Positions 53,104-61,800 of a DNA stretch of 64,000 nucleotides are shown one piece after another. The stretch is from Rhizobium sp. WYCCWR10014 (GTDB lineage Bacteria; Pseudomonadota; Alphaproteobacteria; Rhizobiales; Rhizobiaceae), in NCBI RefSeq assembly GCF_001657485.1, contig NZ_LXFU01000050.1:186001-250000 (forward strand), read 5' to 3'. Below the pieces are notes generated by a model. That model made no database searches. It had not been told where the DNA came from and saw only the letters and a program-made list of their open reading frames with translations. Both the position numbers and the translations under genes were made by a program. How positions within the stretch are numbered: the stretch's first letter is position 1; each line of letters opens with the position of its first letter.

Positions 53104-54406
53104 CCTTCATACTGCGACGGAAAACGTTTTGATCGACGAGCGGGTGCGCGGCTTTCCGCCCGGCAATCCGCCGCTTGCGCTGGATGCAATCGGCAAGCAG
53201 GGATGGAAGCCCTATGACGGCAGGATGGCCCTGCCGCTGATGTCGCTCGACCGGCAGGCTTTCTCCGGCAATGCCGAACTGATGATGGCCTATGTGAAGA
53301 GCCACGGTGTCGACATCGCTCCGCACGCCAAGACACCGATGTCGACGGCGCTGGCGGAGGCACTTCTGGCGGCAGGCGCCTGGGGCATGACAGTCGCCGA
53401 TATCCGCCAGGCCGCTGTCCTGCTCAAGGCGGGACAACGCCGGCTGATCCTCGCCAACGAGATCGGCGGGGCCGCCGCCGCCCGCCGGCTCGCGGCCCTG
53501 CTTGGCCACTATCCCGATGCGGAACTCCATATCTTCGTGGATTCCACAGCGCTGGTCGAGGCTCTTCGCTCCGCCTGGCAGGAGCGCGCGGATCTGCCGC
53601 CCCTCGGCCTGCTGGTGGAATTCGGCGCCGGCCGTGCCGGTGCTCGCAGTGTCGACGCCGCCGAGGCAATTCTCGACGCGATCCTTGCCGCGGAGACGCC
53701 GGCCTTTAAGCTGACCGGCATCGCCGCCTATGAGGGCGCAGCCGCGACCGCCGATGAGGAAGAGACGATGCGTCGCATCGACGCGCTGATGGCGGTGACA
53801 TCGGATTTCTTGCCGCAGGTGCGCGCCCGCATAGGCGACGAGCGGCCGCTCCTGGTCACGGCCGGCGGCTCGGTGTTTTTCGACCTTGTGATTGCCAGGC
53901 TTTCAACCGCCGTTACGGCCGATCCCGCCTGCCGGCTGGTGCTGCGCAGCGGCGCGATCTTCTTCCACGATCATGGCATCTACGAGCGCGGCCTTGCCGG
54001 CCTCGATGCACGCAGCGGTTTCCGCATCGGCGGCGAGACGGTTTCGGCGGCCGCAGCTTTCCGTCCTGCGCTGCGGGTCTGGGCCGAGGTCCTCTCCCGG
54101 CCGGAGCCGCGGCTGGCGATCTCAGGCATGGGCATGCGCGACGTGGCGATGGACCAAGGCCTGCCGCGGCCGCTGGCGCTCTATCGCGATGGGGCGTATC
54201 TCGCCGATCTCGTGGGCGCCGACGTGTTTCGCCTCAACGATCAGCACGCCTTCATTAGCCTTGCCGACGGCAGCGACGTCGCGGTCGGCGACGTCATCGA
54301 ATGCGGCATCTCGCATCCCTGCACCTGCCTTGACCGGCACGCCATCCTCTACGGCCTCGACCCCGACCATTCGGTGACGACAGCCTATCTGACCAGCTTC
54401 GGCTGA
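53096..54406 (+). CDS. PLP-dependent D-threonine aldolase/D-serine dehydratase-like enzyme
   Basis: A 436-residue fold-type III PLP enzyme. The expected Schiff-base Lys is Lys79 in IAPHAKTPMS, inside an alanine-racemase-type barrel. The C-terminal domain (DSD1-like) carries a metal-binding-like GISHPCTCLDRH near residue 402, as in zinc or manganese enzymes of this family. Relatives cleave D-threonine-type 3-hydroxy amino acids or dehydrate D-serine. ATG 53096 follows AGGAG by ten bases. A RidA gene follows in the same operon, which fits an enzyme that releases a reactive enamine. The length is somewhat above the about 380 residues usual for the family, because of an N-terminal extension of about 45 residues. 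Confidence 0.82.
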   Translation: MSDLHTATENVLIDERVRGFPPGNPPLALDAIGKQGWKPYDGRMALPLMSLDRQAFSGNAELMMAYVKSHGVDIAPHAKTPMSTALAEALLAAGAWGMTVADIRQAAVLLKAGQRRLILANEIGGAAAARRLAALLGHYPDAELHIFVDSTALVEALRSAWQERADLPPLGLLVEFGAGRAGARSVDAAEAILDAILAAETPAFKLTGIAAYEGAAATADEEETMRRIDALMAVTSDFLPQVRARIGDERPLLVTAGGSVFFDLVIARLSTAVTADPACRLVLRSGAIFFHDHGIYERGLAGLDARSGFRIGGETVSAAAAFRPALRVWAEVLSRPEPRLAISGMGMRDVAMDQGLPRPLALYRDGAYLADLVGADVFRLNDQHAFISLADGSDVAVGDVIECGISHPCTCLDRHAILYGLDPDHSVTTAYLTSFG

Positions 54407-54442
54407 ACTTTCCCTCCAAAAGCAAGAAAAGGAAAACCCTCA

Positions 54443-54787
54443 ATGATCCAGCGCTATCAGAAAGGTTCGCGTATGAGCCAAGCCGTCAGCTACGGCGGTC
54501 TCGTCTATATTGCCGGCCAGGTCGCGGAAAATCGCAAGGCTGATATCAAGGACCAGACCCGCGACGTGCTCGGCAAGATCGACGCCCTTTTGAAAGAAGC
54601 TGGCATCGACCGCTCGCGTCTCATCGCCGTCAATGTCTTCCTGCCGGCGATCGTCGATTTCGAGGCGATGAACAGCGTCTATGATGACTGGATCGACATC
54701 GAAAACCCGCCGGCCCGCGCCTGCACCGAAGCTCGTCTCGCCGATCCCGATCTGCGCGTCGAAATGACCGCGATCGCCGCTCTTTAA
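54443..54787 (+). CDS. RidA family enamine/imine deaminase
   Basis: A 114-residue RidA/YjgF-type protein. Landmarks are GGLVYIAGQVA near residue 17, and NPPARACTEARLADPDLRVEMTAIA near the C-terminus, where the Arg of PARACTEA is the expected active-site arginine. It should hydrolyse enamine/imine intermediates to keto acids and ammonia. It is placed 36 bases after the PLP enzyme gene, so it probably consumes that enzyme's product. Confidence 0.88.
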   Translation: MIQRYQKGSRMSQAVSYGGLVYIAGQVAENRKADIKDQTRDVLGKIDALLKEAGIDRSRLIAVNVFLPAIVDFEAMNSVYDDWIDIENPPARACTEARLADPDLRVEMTAIAAL

Positions 54788-54818
54788 CGGCACAAAAGCC
54801 GTCCGCATTGGAGACATC

Positions 54819-55832
54819 ATGCATAGCGGTCTCGTCAATCCGATCGACTTTTCGCGCGAGGGCCGGCAGGCCAACCACCTCGCCATTCCGTATTCGATCG
54901 ACCGTTCGCCCTATTATCAGATCCGCATTCCGGTCCTTCGCCTCAAAAATGGCGAGGGGGCGTCTTTGCTGCTGATGGCCGGCAACCATGGCGACGAATA
55001 TGAGGGCGAACTCCAGCTCGGCCGGCTGATGCGGCTGCTTGATGTCGCTGAAATCAGCGGCGCCGTCACCATCCTGCCGATGGCGAACCTGCCGGCGGTG
55101 ATGGCGGCCAAGCGCTGCTCGCCCTTCGACGGCGGCAACCTCAATCGAGCGTTTCCCGGCGATCCCACCGGCTCGCCGACAGCGCGGATGGCGCATTTCC
55201 TCGAACACAAACTTTTTCCCGGCCATGACGTCGTGCTCGATCTGCATTCGGGCGGCACTTCCATGGCGCACCTGCCCTGCACGCTGATCGAGCGGCAGGC
55301 CGATGCCGCCCGCTTCGAACGGTCCGTTTCGCTGATGCGCGCCATGGGTGCGGCGCATGCCTTCATCGCCGACAACGGGCCGACCGCACCGACATCGATG
55401 GGGGCTGCGGCAAGGGCTGGGACCGTAGGGCTTTCCGGCGAGTTCGGCGGCGGCGGCACCGTGACGCCTGAGACAATGGGTTTCACCGCGGCGGCGATCG
55501 ACCGGCTGCTCGTCACACTCGGCATCGTCGAGCGTCCGGTCCTGTCGCGCGCGCCGCTCGCTGAGCCCGGACCGTTGCAACTGCTTTCACTATCCCGGCA
55601 CAGCCAGGGCATCTATGCGAACCGCAGAGGCTGGTTCGAGCCGGCTGTTGCCCTCGGCGCCACCGTTTCCGCCGGCGACCTTGCCGGATGGTATCATGAC
55701 CTCGAACGGCTGGAGCAGCCGGAGGAAGAGCTGCGCTTTGCCGAAAGCGGCATTGTCATTTCCCACAGGCTGCATTGCGACAGCCAAGCCGGCGACTGCC
55801 TGATCCAGGTCGCCGAACCCATCGCATCCTGA
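54819..55832 (+). CDS. Succinylglutamate desuccinylase/aspartoacylase family deacylase (DoeB-like)
   Basis: A 337-residue M14-fold zinc deacylase. Metal ligands are His57 and Glu60 in GNHGDEYEG and His143 in LDLHSGG. The substrate-carboxylate motif is GGNLNRAFPG at about 106-115. The overall sequence resembles DoeB/EutE, which removes acetyl from N-acetyl-diaminobutyrate in ectoine breakdown, but no other ectoine gene is present. It follows RidA by 31 bases with GGAGA before ATG 54819, and ends the operon. Here it probably removes an N-acyl group from the imported amino compound or from an intermediate. Confidence 0.84.
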   Translation: MHSGLVNPIDFSREGRQANHLAIPYSIDRSPYYQIRIPVLRLKNGEGASLLLMAGNHGDEYEGELQLGRLMRLLDVAEISGAVTILPMANLPAVMAAKRCSPFDGGNLNRAFPGDPTGSPTARMAHFLEHKLFPGHDVVLDLHSGGTSMAHLPCTLIERQADAARFERSVSLMRAMGAAHAFIADNGPTAPTSMGAAARAGTVGLSGEFGGGGTVTPETMGFTAAAIDRLLVTLGIVERPVLSRAPLAEPGPLQLLSLSRHSQGIYANRRGWFEPAVALGATVSAGDLAGWYHDLERLEQPEEELRFAESGIVISHRLHCDSQAGDCLIQVAEPIAS

Positions 55833-55847
55833 GGAGCGCTGATCCGT

Positions 55848-57001
55848 TCAAGTGATTGCGTCGACCGCTGTCTTGACCCAGTCGAGGCGCTTTGCCGGTA
55901 TCAGGCCGTAATTGTAGAAGTTCACGCCGTCAGCGCCGGCATCGACGGCGGCCTTGGTGCGTGCCGCCAGGATCTCAGGCCCGCCAACCTCCGGATAGAA
56001 GACGCGCAGGCCCACCCCGAGGAATTTGCCCGGTCCCATTGCCGCCCGGCCGGTCCGGATGACATCGCCGACGGCGTCCGGCTGCATGTCGTAGCAGCAG
56101 AGGATCGCCCCGTCGCAGAGCTTGCCTACGGCTGCGAGATCGACGCCGCCGAGCCAGCCGTCCTTCAGGTCGATCAGCACGATGCGAGTCGCCGGATCGG
56201 CGGCCGCCTTGATCTCGCCGATCAGGCTGGTCACCGGTTCGCTGCGCCATGAGAGGTAGGCATGTAGATCGCGATGGTCGCGGAAGGCATCGATGCCGGC
56301 TGCCGGAAAGTCGAGGAATTGCCGTTCCGGGACTGCCCGTTCGCAGAGTTCGGCGATGAAGCGCGCGACCGACCGGCGCGCACCTTCGACCGGCACACCG
56401 GCCTTCTCGGCGCGCACCGTGCAATGGTCGCAAAAGCAGAGCGACAGCAGGAAATCGTCTTCGGCATTCAGACCGACGCCGTCTTTTTCGTGATGATATT
56501 CGTGCGCGAATCCCATGAAGTTCGGGCTCTCGAGTTCCACCATATCGGGGTGACGGCATAGGCCCGCGCCGCCGGGCTGGAGGGGCAAAGATTGTAGTAG
56601 TTGGGATTGCCGAAGGCGTTCCGCGTCACGTGATCGGGATGCAGCATGCCGAGACGGGTATTGTGGAGGCAGACCGTCCAGCAGGAGACCTTGAGACCCG
56701 TCGCCTCGCGTCCTTGGACGAGGGCTTCCAGCATGTCGCCGCGCTCGGTGACATTCCCAGCCATCAGCGGCCGGATCAGCTTATCCCGCCATAGGCTCTC
56801 ATCCGGCCGGAAGTAGACCGTCCCGTCTTCGGGGAAATAGGCCTTCTGCCGCGGGCTCCGCGGCTGCAGGAACCGGCCAGCATGATAGGACGTCGCCAGG
56901 CTGACCGTCGTCAGGCCTGCACGGTCGCGAAGGTCGGCGGCGAGTGCGGCGAGCCCCTGGTCCTGGATATCCCAGGGGTAAGTCCACATGGAAAGATGCA
57001 T
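55848..57001 (-). pseudogene. TIM-barrel-like hypothetical protein, frameshifted
   Basis: Two overlapping frames make one gene of about 384 residues. The N-terminal part runs MHLSMWTYPWDIQDQG to NLCPSSPAARAYAV. The C-terminal part continues PDMVELESPNFMGFAHEYHH to RLDWVKTAVDAIT, with a CFCDHC cysteine cluster. The switch occurs at a run of four C (plus-strand G at 56547-56550); one more C would restore frame (AVTPDMVE). The family is not one I can name; short strands and helices and the ELESPNFMGF motif suggest a glycosidase-like barrel. It is convergent with the deacylase gene and has its own promoter region resembling the IclR site at 47560. It may be a real decay or a sequencing error. Confidence 0.7.
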
Positions 57002-57020
57002 GGCGTGCTCCCGTCGAATC

Positions 57021-57058
57021 TGTCCATTTTATAGAACATGTGTCCATAATAGTGTCCA
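57021..57058. promoter_or_regulatory. Three TGTCCA repeats upstream of the frameshifted gene
   Basis: TGTCCA occurs at 57021, 57041 and 57053, within 38 bases, together with TATAGAACATG. The segment from 57023 matches about 12 of 16 bases with the dyad at 47561. It lies 20-57 bases before the start at 57001 and may bind the same IclR protein. Confidence 0.45.
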
Positions 57059-57106
57059 GACTGATCTTTGCACGCAGGCGTCCGCCGGGTAGCGGGTTTT
57101 GAAAAT

Positions 57107-57133
57107 GGCGGCTGGCCGAAAAGGCCAGCCGCC
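57107..57133 (-). terminator. Terminator of the RraA/ABC operon
   Basis: A perfect 11-bp stem (GGCGGCTGGCC with GGCCAGCCGCC) and a 5-base loop lies downstream of the RraA gene. Read on the minus strand it is followed by ATTTTC. It separates this operon from the next leftward gene. Confidence 0.7.
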
Positions 57134-57173
57134 CTTTGAAGTTGGCAGGGCTGATAGCTATTGCGGTCTTGCG

Positions 57174-57848
57174 TCAGATGTCGACGACGAGGCCCTTGGC
57201 TTTCAGCACCGGTTCGAGATTGCTGACCTCGATGACCGATTTGCCCTGCTTATATGCCGCGATATAGCCGGCCTCGGCATCCTCGCGGGCCTGTGACAGC
57301 CTGGCGACTTCCTGCGCTTCCTGGCGACGCACGATCACTAGGCCGTCGGCATCGCCGGCGATGATGTCGCCGGGATGAATGATTTCGCCGCCGACGATGA
57401 TCGTGTCGTTCACCGCCGCGATGGTTTCCTTCACCGTCCCCTTGATGCAGACGCTGAGCGAGAAGACCGGAAAGCCAAGTTCCCTGAGCTGAAGCGTGTC
57501 GCGCACGCCGGTATCGGTCACGAGACCGCCGATGCCCTTTGCCAGGCAGGCATTGGCGAGGACATCGCCGAAGGATCCGGCCTCTTCGTATTCGCCGGCC
57601 GATACGACGATGATATCGCCCGGCTTTGCGTAGTTGATGGCAAGCTGCAGCATGATGTTGTCACGCGGCGCGCATTTCACCGTAAAGGCCGGACCGCAGA
57701 GTTTCATGCGGTAGTCGACGGGCTTCAGGCGGGAGGAAAGGGCTCCGCGGCGCCCTTGAGCCTCGTGGATCGTCGCGGGTGAAAATTTGGAAACGGCGTC
57801 GATATCGGCTTTGCTTGGCCGTTCGGCAATATCTTTAATATGGATCAC
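57174..57848 (-). CDS. RraA family protein (HMG/CHA-type aldolase or oxaloacetate decarboxylase-like)
   Basis: A 224-residue RraA-fold protein. The signature GGLVTDTGVRDTLQLRELGFPVFS contains the Arg-Asp pair that binds substrate and divalent metal in class II pyruvate aldolases. GDIIAGDADGLVIV is the second hallmark. I chose GTG 57848 because GGGAGG lies six bases upstream; an ATG at 57881 lacks a site. Catabolic members cleave 4-hydroxy-2-oxo acids to pyruvate and another carbonyl. It is the last gene of the operon with the amino-acid importer and SDR, and may finish that pathway. Confidence 0.85.
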   Translation of the reverse strand: MIHIKDIAERPSKADIDAVSKFSPATIHEAQGRRGALSSRLKPVDYRMKLCGPAFTVKCAPRDNIMLQLAINYAKPGDIIVVSAGEYEEAGSFGDVLANACLAKGIGGLVTDTGVRDTLQLRELGFPVFSLSVCIKGTVKETIAAVNDTIIVGGEIIHPGDIIAGDADGLVIVRRQEAQEVARLSQAREDAEAGYIAAYKQGKSVIEVSNLEPVLKAKGLVVDI

Positions 57849-57932
57849 GGATGCCTCCCATCGTTGGCCGACGGCGGGCATGTCCCGCCGTCTGATTTCG
57901 TTTGGATATCGTCATTGGAAGACGCCGAGGTC

Positions 57933-58769
57933 TTAAGGGATCGGGTCGAACTTCAGCTCCGAGAGCGATACGACCTTGTCGGTGCGCGTCATCTTGTATT
58001 CGGTATCCGGGCCGAGCCACTTGTCCCAGATCTTGTTGATCTCGCCCGATGTGTCTAGCTTGCGAAGGATCTCGTTGATCTTGGCGGTCAGCGCCGGCTG
58101 ATCCTTGGCCATGCCGATGCCGATCGGCTGGTACAGCATCGGCTCCTCGATCATCCGCATTGCCTTGCCCTTGCTCTTCGATTCATTGACGAACTTGGTC
58201 GTCGTCATGGTGTTGGCCACCATGCCGCGCGCCTTGCCCTGCTGGACGGCGAGATAGGCCGAGGCGGTATCCTGGAAGGTCAGCGGATCGGATTTGTTGA
58301 GCTTGATCGACATCTCGGAGGTCGAACCCTTGGTCGAAGCGATGCGCTGGCCTGCGTAGTCGGCCTTCTTCTTGCCGGCATCGTCCGCCGGCACGATCAG
58401 CATTTCCTTGGCGAGATAATAGGGATCGCTGAACTGGATCTGCTCGGCGCGGCTCAGAGTATAGGCAAGGTTGGCAACGGTGATGTCGACGCGGCCGAGC
58501 TTGACCTCGGGTACGCGCGCCTCGACCGAAACCGGCTTGATTTCAGCCTTGACGCCCAGTTCCTTGGCGATGGCGCCACAGAGATCGACGTCGAAACCGG
58601 CCATTTCGCGGGTCTTCGGATCGGGCGAAGCGAAGGGAGGAACGTCGGCGAACGTCGCGCAGCGCAGGGTTTTCGCCGAGATGATGTTGTCGAGCTGATC
58701 GGCTTTTGCGGGCACGGCCGCCGCTATGCCGGCAAATGCGACGGTGAGGGTTAGGCATTTCCAGTTCAT
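57933..58769 (-). CDS. Amino acid ABC transporter substrate-binding protein
   Basis: A 278-residue SBP family 3 protein. The signal peptide is at residues 1-23 (CLTLTVAFAGIAAAVPAKA). The SBP_bac_3 start TLRCATFADVPPFASPDPKTREMAGFDVDLCGAIAKELG is clear, followed by VDITVANLAYTLSRAEQIQFSDPYY. It follows the ATPase gene by about 31 bases. The ligand is a polar amino or hydroxy acid of unknown identity. Confidence 0.89.
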   Translation of the reverse strand: MNWKCLTLTVAFAGIAAAVPAKADQLDNIISAKTLRCATFADVPPFASPDPKTREMAGFDVDLCGAIAKELGVKAEIKPVSVEARVPEVKLGRVDITVANLAYTLSRAEQIQFSDPYYLAKEMLIVPADDAGKKKADYAGQRIASTKGSTSEMSIKLNKSDPLTFQDTASAYLAVQQGKARGMVANTMTTTKFVNESKSKGKAMRMIEEPMLYQPIGIGMAKDQPALTAKINEILRKLDTSGEINKIWDKWLGPDTEYKMTRTDKVVSLSELKFDPIP

Positions 58770-58800
58770 TGCTGTTCTCCTTTGTTTTTGGTGGTTGGTA

Positions 58801-59565
58801 TCAATGCCTGAGATCAGCGAGGAAACGCTGAGCCCGGGGATGGCGTGGATTGCTGAAGAATTCCTCGGGGGTCGCCATTTCGAGGATCTGGCCCGCGTCG
58901 ATGAACCAGACTCGATCCGCGACGTCGCGCGCGAAACCCATTTCGTGGGTGACGCAGAGCATGGTCATGCCTTCCGACGCCAGGCTCTTCATGACGGCCA
59001 GCACTTCGCCGACCATTTCAGGATCGAGCGCGCTGGTCGGCTCGTCGAACAGCATCACTGGCGGTTCCATGGCAAGAGCGCGGGCGATTGCCACCCGCTG
59101 CTGCTGGCCGCCTGAGAGTTGACCGGGATAGGCCCGGGCCTTGTCGGCAAGGCCGACCCGATCGAGAAGCTTGAGGGCCTTGTCCTCTGCAACATCCGGG
59201 GCCACGCCTTTCACCCGGATCGGCGACATCGACACGTTTTCGACCACCGAAAGGTGCGGAAACAGGTTGAAGTTCTGAAATACGAAGCCGATCCGGCTGC
59301 GCAGTGCATTGAGTTCCTTTGCCCGCATGGCGGCGTGAATGTTTTGCCCGTCGAGCGTAATCGATCCGCTGTTGATTTCCTCAAGGCGATTGATCGTGCG
59401 GATCAGCGTCGATTTTCCCGAGCCGGACGGCCCACAGATGACCACGACTTCGCCGCGCGTCACCTGCGCATCGATGTCCTTCAGGACCGGATAATCGCCG
59501 TAGCTCTTGCAGACCTGCGAAAGCCGGATCGTCTGCAATTCCTGTGCTGAAACTGACATGGTCAT
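58801..59565 (-). CDS. Polar amino acid ABC transporter ATPase (GlnQ/HisP type)
   Basis: A 254-residue ABC ATPase. It has Walker A GPSGSGKST, Q-loop VFQNFNLFPHLSVVENV, signature LSGGQQQRVAIARAL, Walker B VMLFDEPTSALD and H-loop VTHEMGFARDV. I chose the ATG at 59565 with GGAG upstream; it overlaps the permease stop by four bases. A much longer open frame upstream crosses the permease gene and is not real. Confidence 0.91.
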   Translation of the reverse strand: MTMSVSAQELQTIRLSQVCKSYGDYPVLKDIDAQVTRGEVVVICGPSGSGKSTLIRTINRLEEINSGSITLDGQNIHAAMRAKELNALRSRIGFVFQNFNLFPHLSVVENVSMSPIRVKGVAPDVAEDKALKLLDRVGLADKARAYPGQLSGGQQQRVAIARALAMEPPVMLFDEPTSALDPEMVGEVLAVMKSLASEGMTMLCVTHEMGFARDVADRVWFIDAGQILEMATPEEFFSNPRHPRAQRFLADLRH

Positions 59566-60320
59566 GGCTGCTCCGATATGATTTTCGATGGCGCGACCAC
59601 AGCGGCGGCAGGAAGGTTGGAAAGTCCCGCACGCCGCCGCGTGATGCTCCGCTCGAGGCGATTTGCGAAGTAGGTGAGCGTCCAGCAGATGGCGAAGTAG
59701 ACGATCGCCAGAATGAGGAAGACCTGGAAAGGCTGCGTCAGGAGCTGGTTGTTGACCTGGCTTGCGGCAAAGGTCAGGTCCGGCACGTTGATCACGTAGC
59801 CGAGCGTCGTGTCCTTGATCGTCGAGACGAAGGTGGAGATGATGCTCGGGATCATGTTGTAGAGCGCCTGCGGCAGGATGATGAAGCGCATCGCACCGAG
59901 ATAGCCGTGGCCAAGCGCACGCCCCGCGTCCATCTGGCCCGGTCCGAGCGCAACAATGCCGGCACGGACGACTTCGCTCAGGAACGCGCTCTGATAGACC
60001 ACGAGCGTCGTCAGCATCGTGACGAAGCTCGGTACATCGGCGCCGGTCAGCAGCGGAACGAGGAAATAGCTCCACAGGATGAGCATCAAGAGCGGCACGC
60101 CCCTGGTGAAATAGACGAGCGCGGTGACCGGCCAGCGCAGCAGCGGCGACTTGGAGAGCCGCGCGAGCGCAAAGAGGATACTGACCGGAAAGGCGAGAGC
60201 GATGCTGAGTGCCGAAAGGATCAGCGTATTGGCGAGCCCGCCGAGCGGCCCGTTCGGATATTGGCCGATCAGCAGCAGCAGCCAGTAGTCTTGGACGATG
60301 GCGATCATGTCGTGGATCAT
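59562..60320 (-). CDS. Amino acid ABC transporter permease (GltK/HisM type)
   Basis: A 252-residue HisMQ-family permease. Features are the N-terminal span GLANTLILSALSIALAFPVSILFAL, YFTRGVPLLMLILWSYF, and the EAA loop GQMDAGRALGHGYLGAMRFIILPQALYNMIPS. It overlaps both the ATPase gene and the other permease by four bases. Confidence 0.9.
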   Translation of the reverse strand: MIHDMIAIVQDYWLLLLIGQYPNGPLGGLANTLILSALSIALAFPVSILFALARLSKSPLLRWPVTALVYFTRGVPLLMLILWSYFLVPLLTGADVPSFVTMLTTLVVYQSAFLSEVVRAGIVALGPGQMDAGRALGHGYLGAMRFIILPQALYNMIPSIISTFVSTIKDTTLGYVINVPDLTFAASQVNNQLLTQPFQVFLILAIVYFAICWTLTYFANRLERSITRRRAGLSNLPAAAVVAPSKIISEQP

Positions 60321-61024
60321 GCGCGCGCGCTCCTGGCAGGATCGGTGCGCATCGACAGATAGGCGCCGATGCTCATGATCACGAGCGAGAAGAAAAGGTA
60401 GAGAACCGTGCCGATCAGGTAGATCTCGAAGGTCCGGAAGCTGAGGTTCTCGATCTCCTTGACGGCATGCGTCAGCTCCGAGGCTCCGATGACGACGGCG
60501 AGACTGCTGTTCTTGAACAGGGAAACGCTGTGATTGATGAGCGGCGGCAGCGCGTTGCGCACCCCCTGCGGCATGATGACGAAACGCATCGCCGAGAGAT
60601 AACCGTGGCCAAGGGCGCGGGCTGCCTGCATTTGGCCGGGGCTGACCGAGCGTACGCCGGACCGAAGATCTTCGCTGAAATAGGCCGCCTGGCAGAGCCC
60701 GAGCCCGATCACGGCGAAGATGGCTTCGGCATTATGGACGGCCAGCCATTCGGCTACTCCGCTTGGCATCAGGGTGAAGATCCCGAAATACCACAGCATG
60801 AGCTGAACCAGGGTGGGGACGTTCCGATGGTAGGAGACGTAAGCTGCGACTAACGGATCGCCGAAGCGAAAGGGTGACAAACGCAACGCCAGCAGCAGAA
60901 GTGCCAGCGCCATCGCCATCGACCAGGAGCCGGCATAGATGATGAAGGTCATCTCGATGCCATGCAGCAGCATGGCGGTATATTCCGGATTTCCGAGAAT
61001 TGCCGAAAGGTCGAAACCGCTCAC
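60317..61024 (-). CDS. Amino acid ABC transporter permease (GltJ type)
   Basis: A 235-residue HisMQ-family permease. Features are YVSYHRNVPTLVQLMLWYFG and the EAA loop GQMQAARALGHGYLSAMRFVIMPQGVRNALP. The start is GTG at 61024, overlapping the SDR stop by four bases. Confidence 0.9.
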   Translation of the reverse strand: MSGFDLSAILGNPEYTAMLLHGIEMTFIIYAGSWSMAMALALLLLALRLSPFRFGDPLVAAYVSYHRNVPTLVQLMLWYFGIFTLMPSGVAEWLAVHNAEAIFAVIGLGLCQAAYFSEDLRSGVRSVSPGQMQAARALGHGYLSAMRFVIMPQGVRNALPPLINHSVSLFKNSSLAVVIGASELTHAVKEIENLSFRTFEIYLIGTVLYLFFSLVIMSIGAYLSMRTDPARSARA

Positions 61025-61800
61025 GGGTTTGGCTCCCCGGATTGATCCGTCTTCGCCGAAGGCTGGGGCTTTGCCGTCTGCAGCCCGCCCATGACCTGCA
61101 GCGTCGGCGTGATCTCCATGTGCCCGATGTTGACGGCGACGGGGGCTGCTATGGCGAAGGCAATCGCGTCGGCGATGTCGGTCGCCTGCGGCAGTTCGAA
61201 GCCGTCGATGAACCGTTCGCGGATGCTGGGGTCATCGCCGTGGACGTGATTGAAAATGTCAGTGGCGACCCGGCCAGGGCAGATTTCCGTGACCCGTACC
61301 CGCTTGCCGAAGGCGTCGATGCGCAGCTGGTTGGACAGCATGCTCACCCCTGCCTTGGTGGCGTGATAGGACGAGTTTCCGCCGAAATTGTAGGCGCCGG
61401 CGATCGACGAGATGTTGATGACATGCCCGCGGTCGCGCGCCACCATGCCGGGCACGACCAGCCGGCAGAGGTGCAGGACCGCCCGGAGATTGACGTCGAC
61501 GATGAGATCGATATCGCCGTCCTCGGCTTCCAGGAATTTCTTCGGCCGGTCGACACCGGCATTGTTGACGAGAATATCGAACTCCACCCGGCGCGTGAGC
61601 TCGGCCATGGCCTGACGGTCAGTCACGTCGATGACGTGGGCGACGCAGCCCGTCCGAGCGGCCAGCTGCTGCAGCGCTTCGGCGCTGCGGGCAACGGCAT
61701 GGACCTCGATGTTCTCCCGGCGGAGCCGCTCAACCACGGCTGCGCCGATACCGGAGGATGCGCCGGTCACCAGTGCGGTCTTGTAGTCGGAGAATGGCAT
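61021..61800 (-). CDS. SDR family oxidoreductase
   Basis: A 259-residue classical short-chain dehydrogenase. The coenzyme loop is TGASSGIGAAV (residues 12-22), NNAG is near 80, the catalytic Ser is in INISSIAGA and the YHATK motif is near 146. It is of the YdfG/serine-3-dehydrogenase-like type (GRVATDIF near 185), which oxidises 3-hydroxy acids. The C-terminus has an extra Pro/Gln/Lys-rich tail of about 25 residues. It is the first gene of the leftward operon and may oxidise the hydroxy amino acid imported by the transporter. It is divergent from the LysR gene. Confidence 0.87.
   Translation of the reverse strand: MPFSDYKTALVTGASSGIGAAVVERLRRENIEVHAVARSAEALQQLAARTGCVAHVIDVTDRQAMAELTRRVEFDILVNNAGVDRPKKFLEAEDGDIDLIVDVNLRAVLHLCRLVVPGMVARDRGHVINISSIAGAYNFGGNSSYHATKAGVSMLSNQLRIDAFGKRVRVTEICPGRVATDIFNHVHGDDPSIRERFIDGFELPQATDIADAIAFAIAAPVAVNIGHMEITPTLQVMGGLQTAKPQPSAKTDQSGEPNP

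Noticed and set aside
59566..60075. Upstream extension of the amino-acid ATPase frame
   Set aside because: It overlaps the permease gene in a different frame; the family N-terminus begins at 59565.
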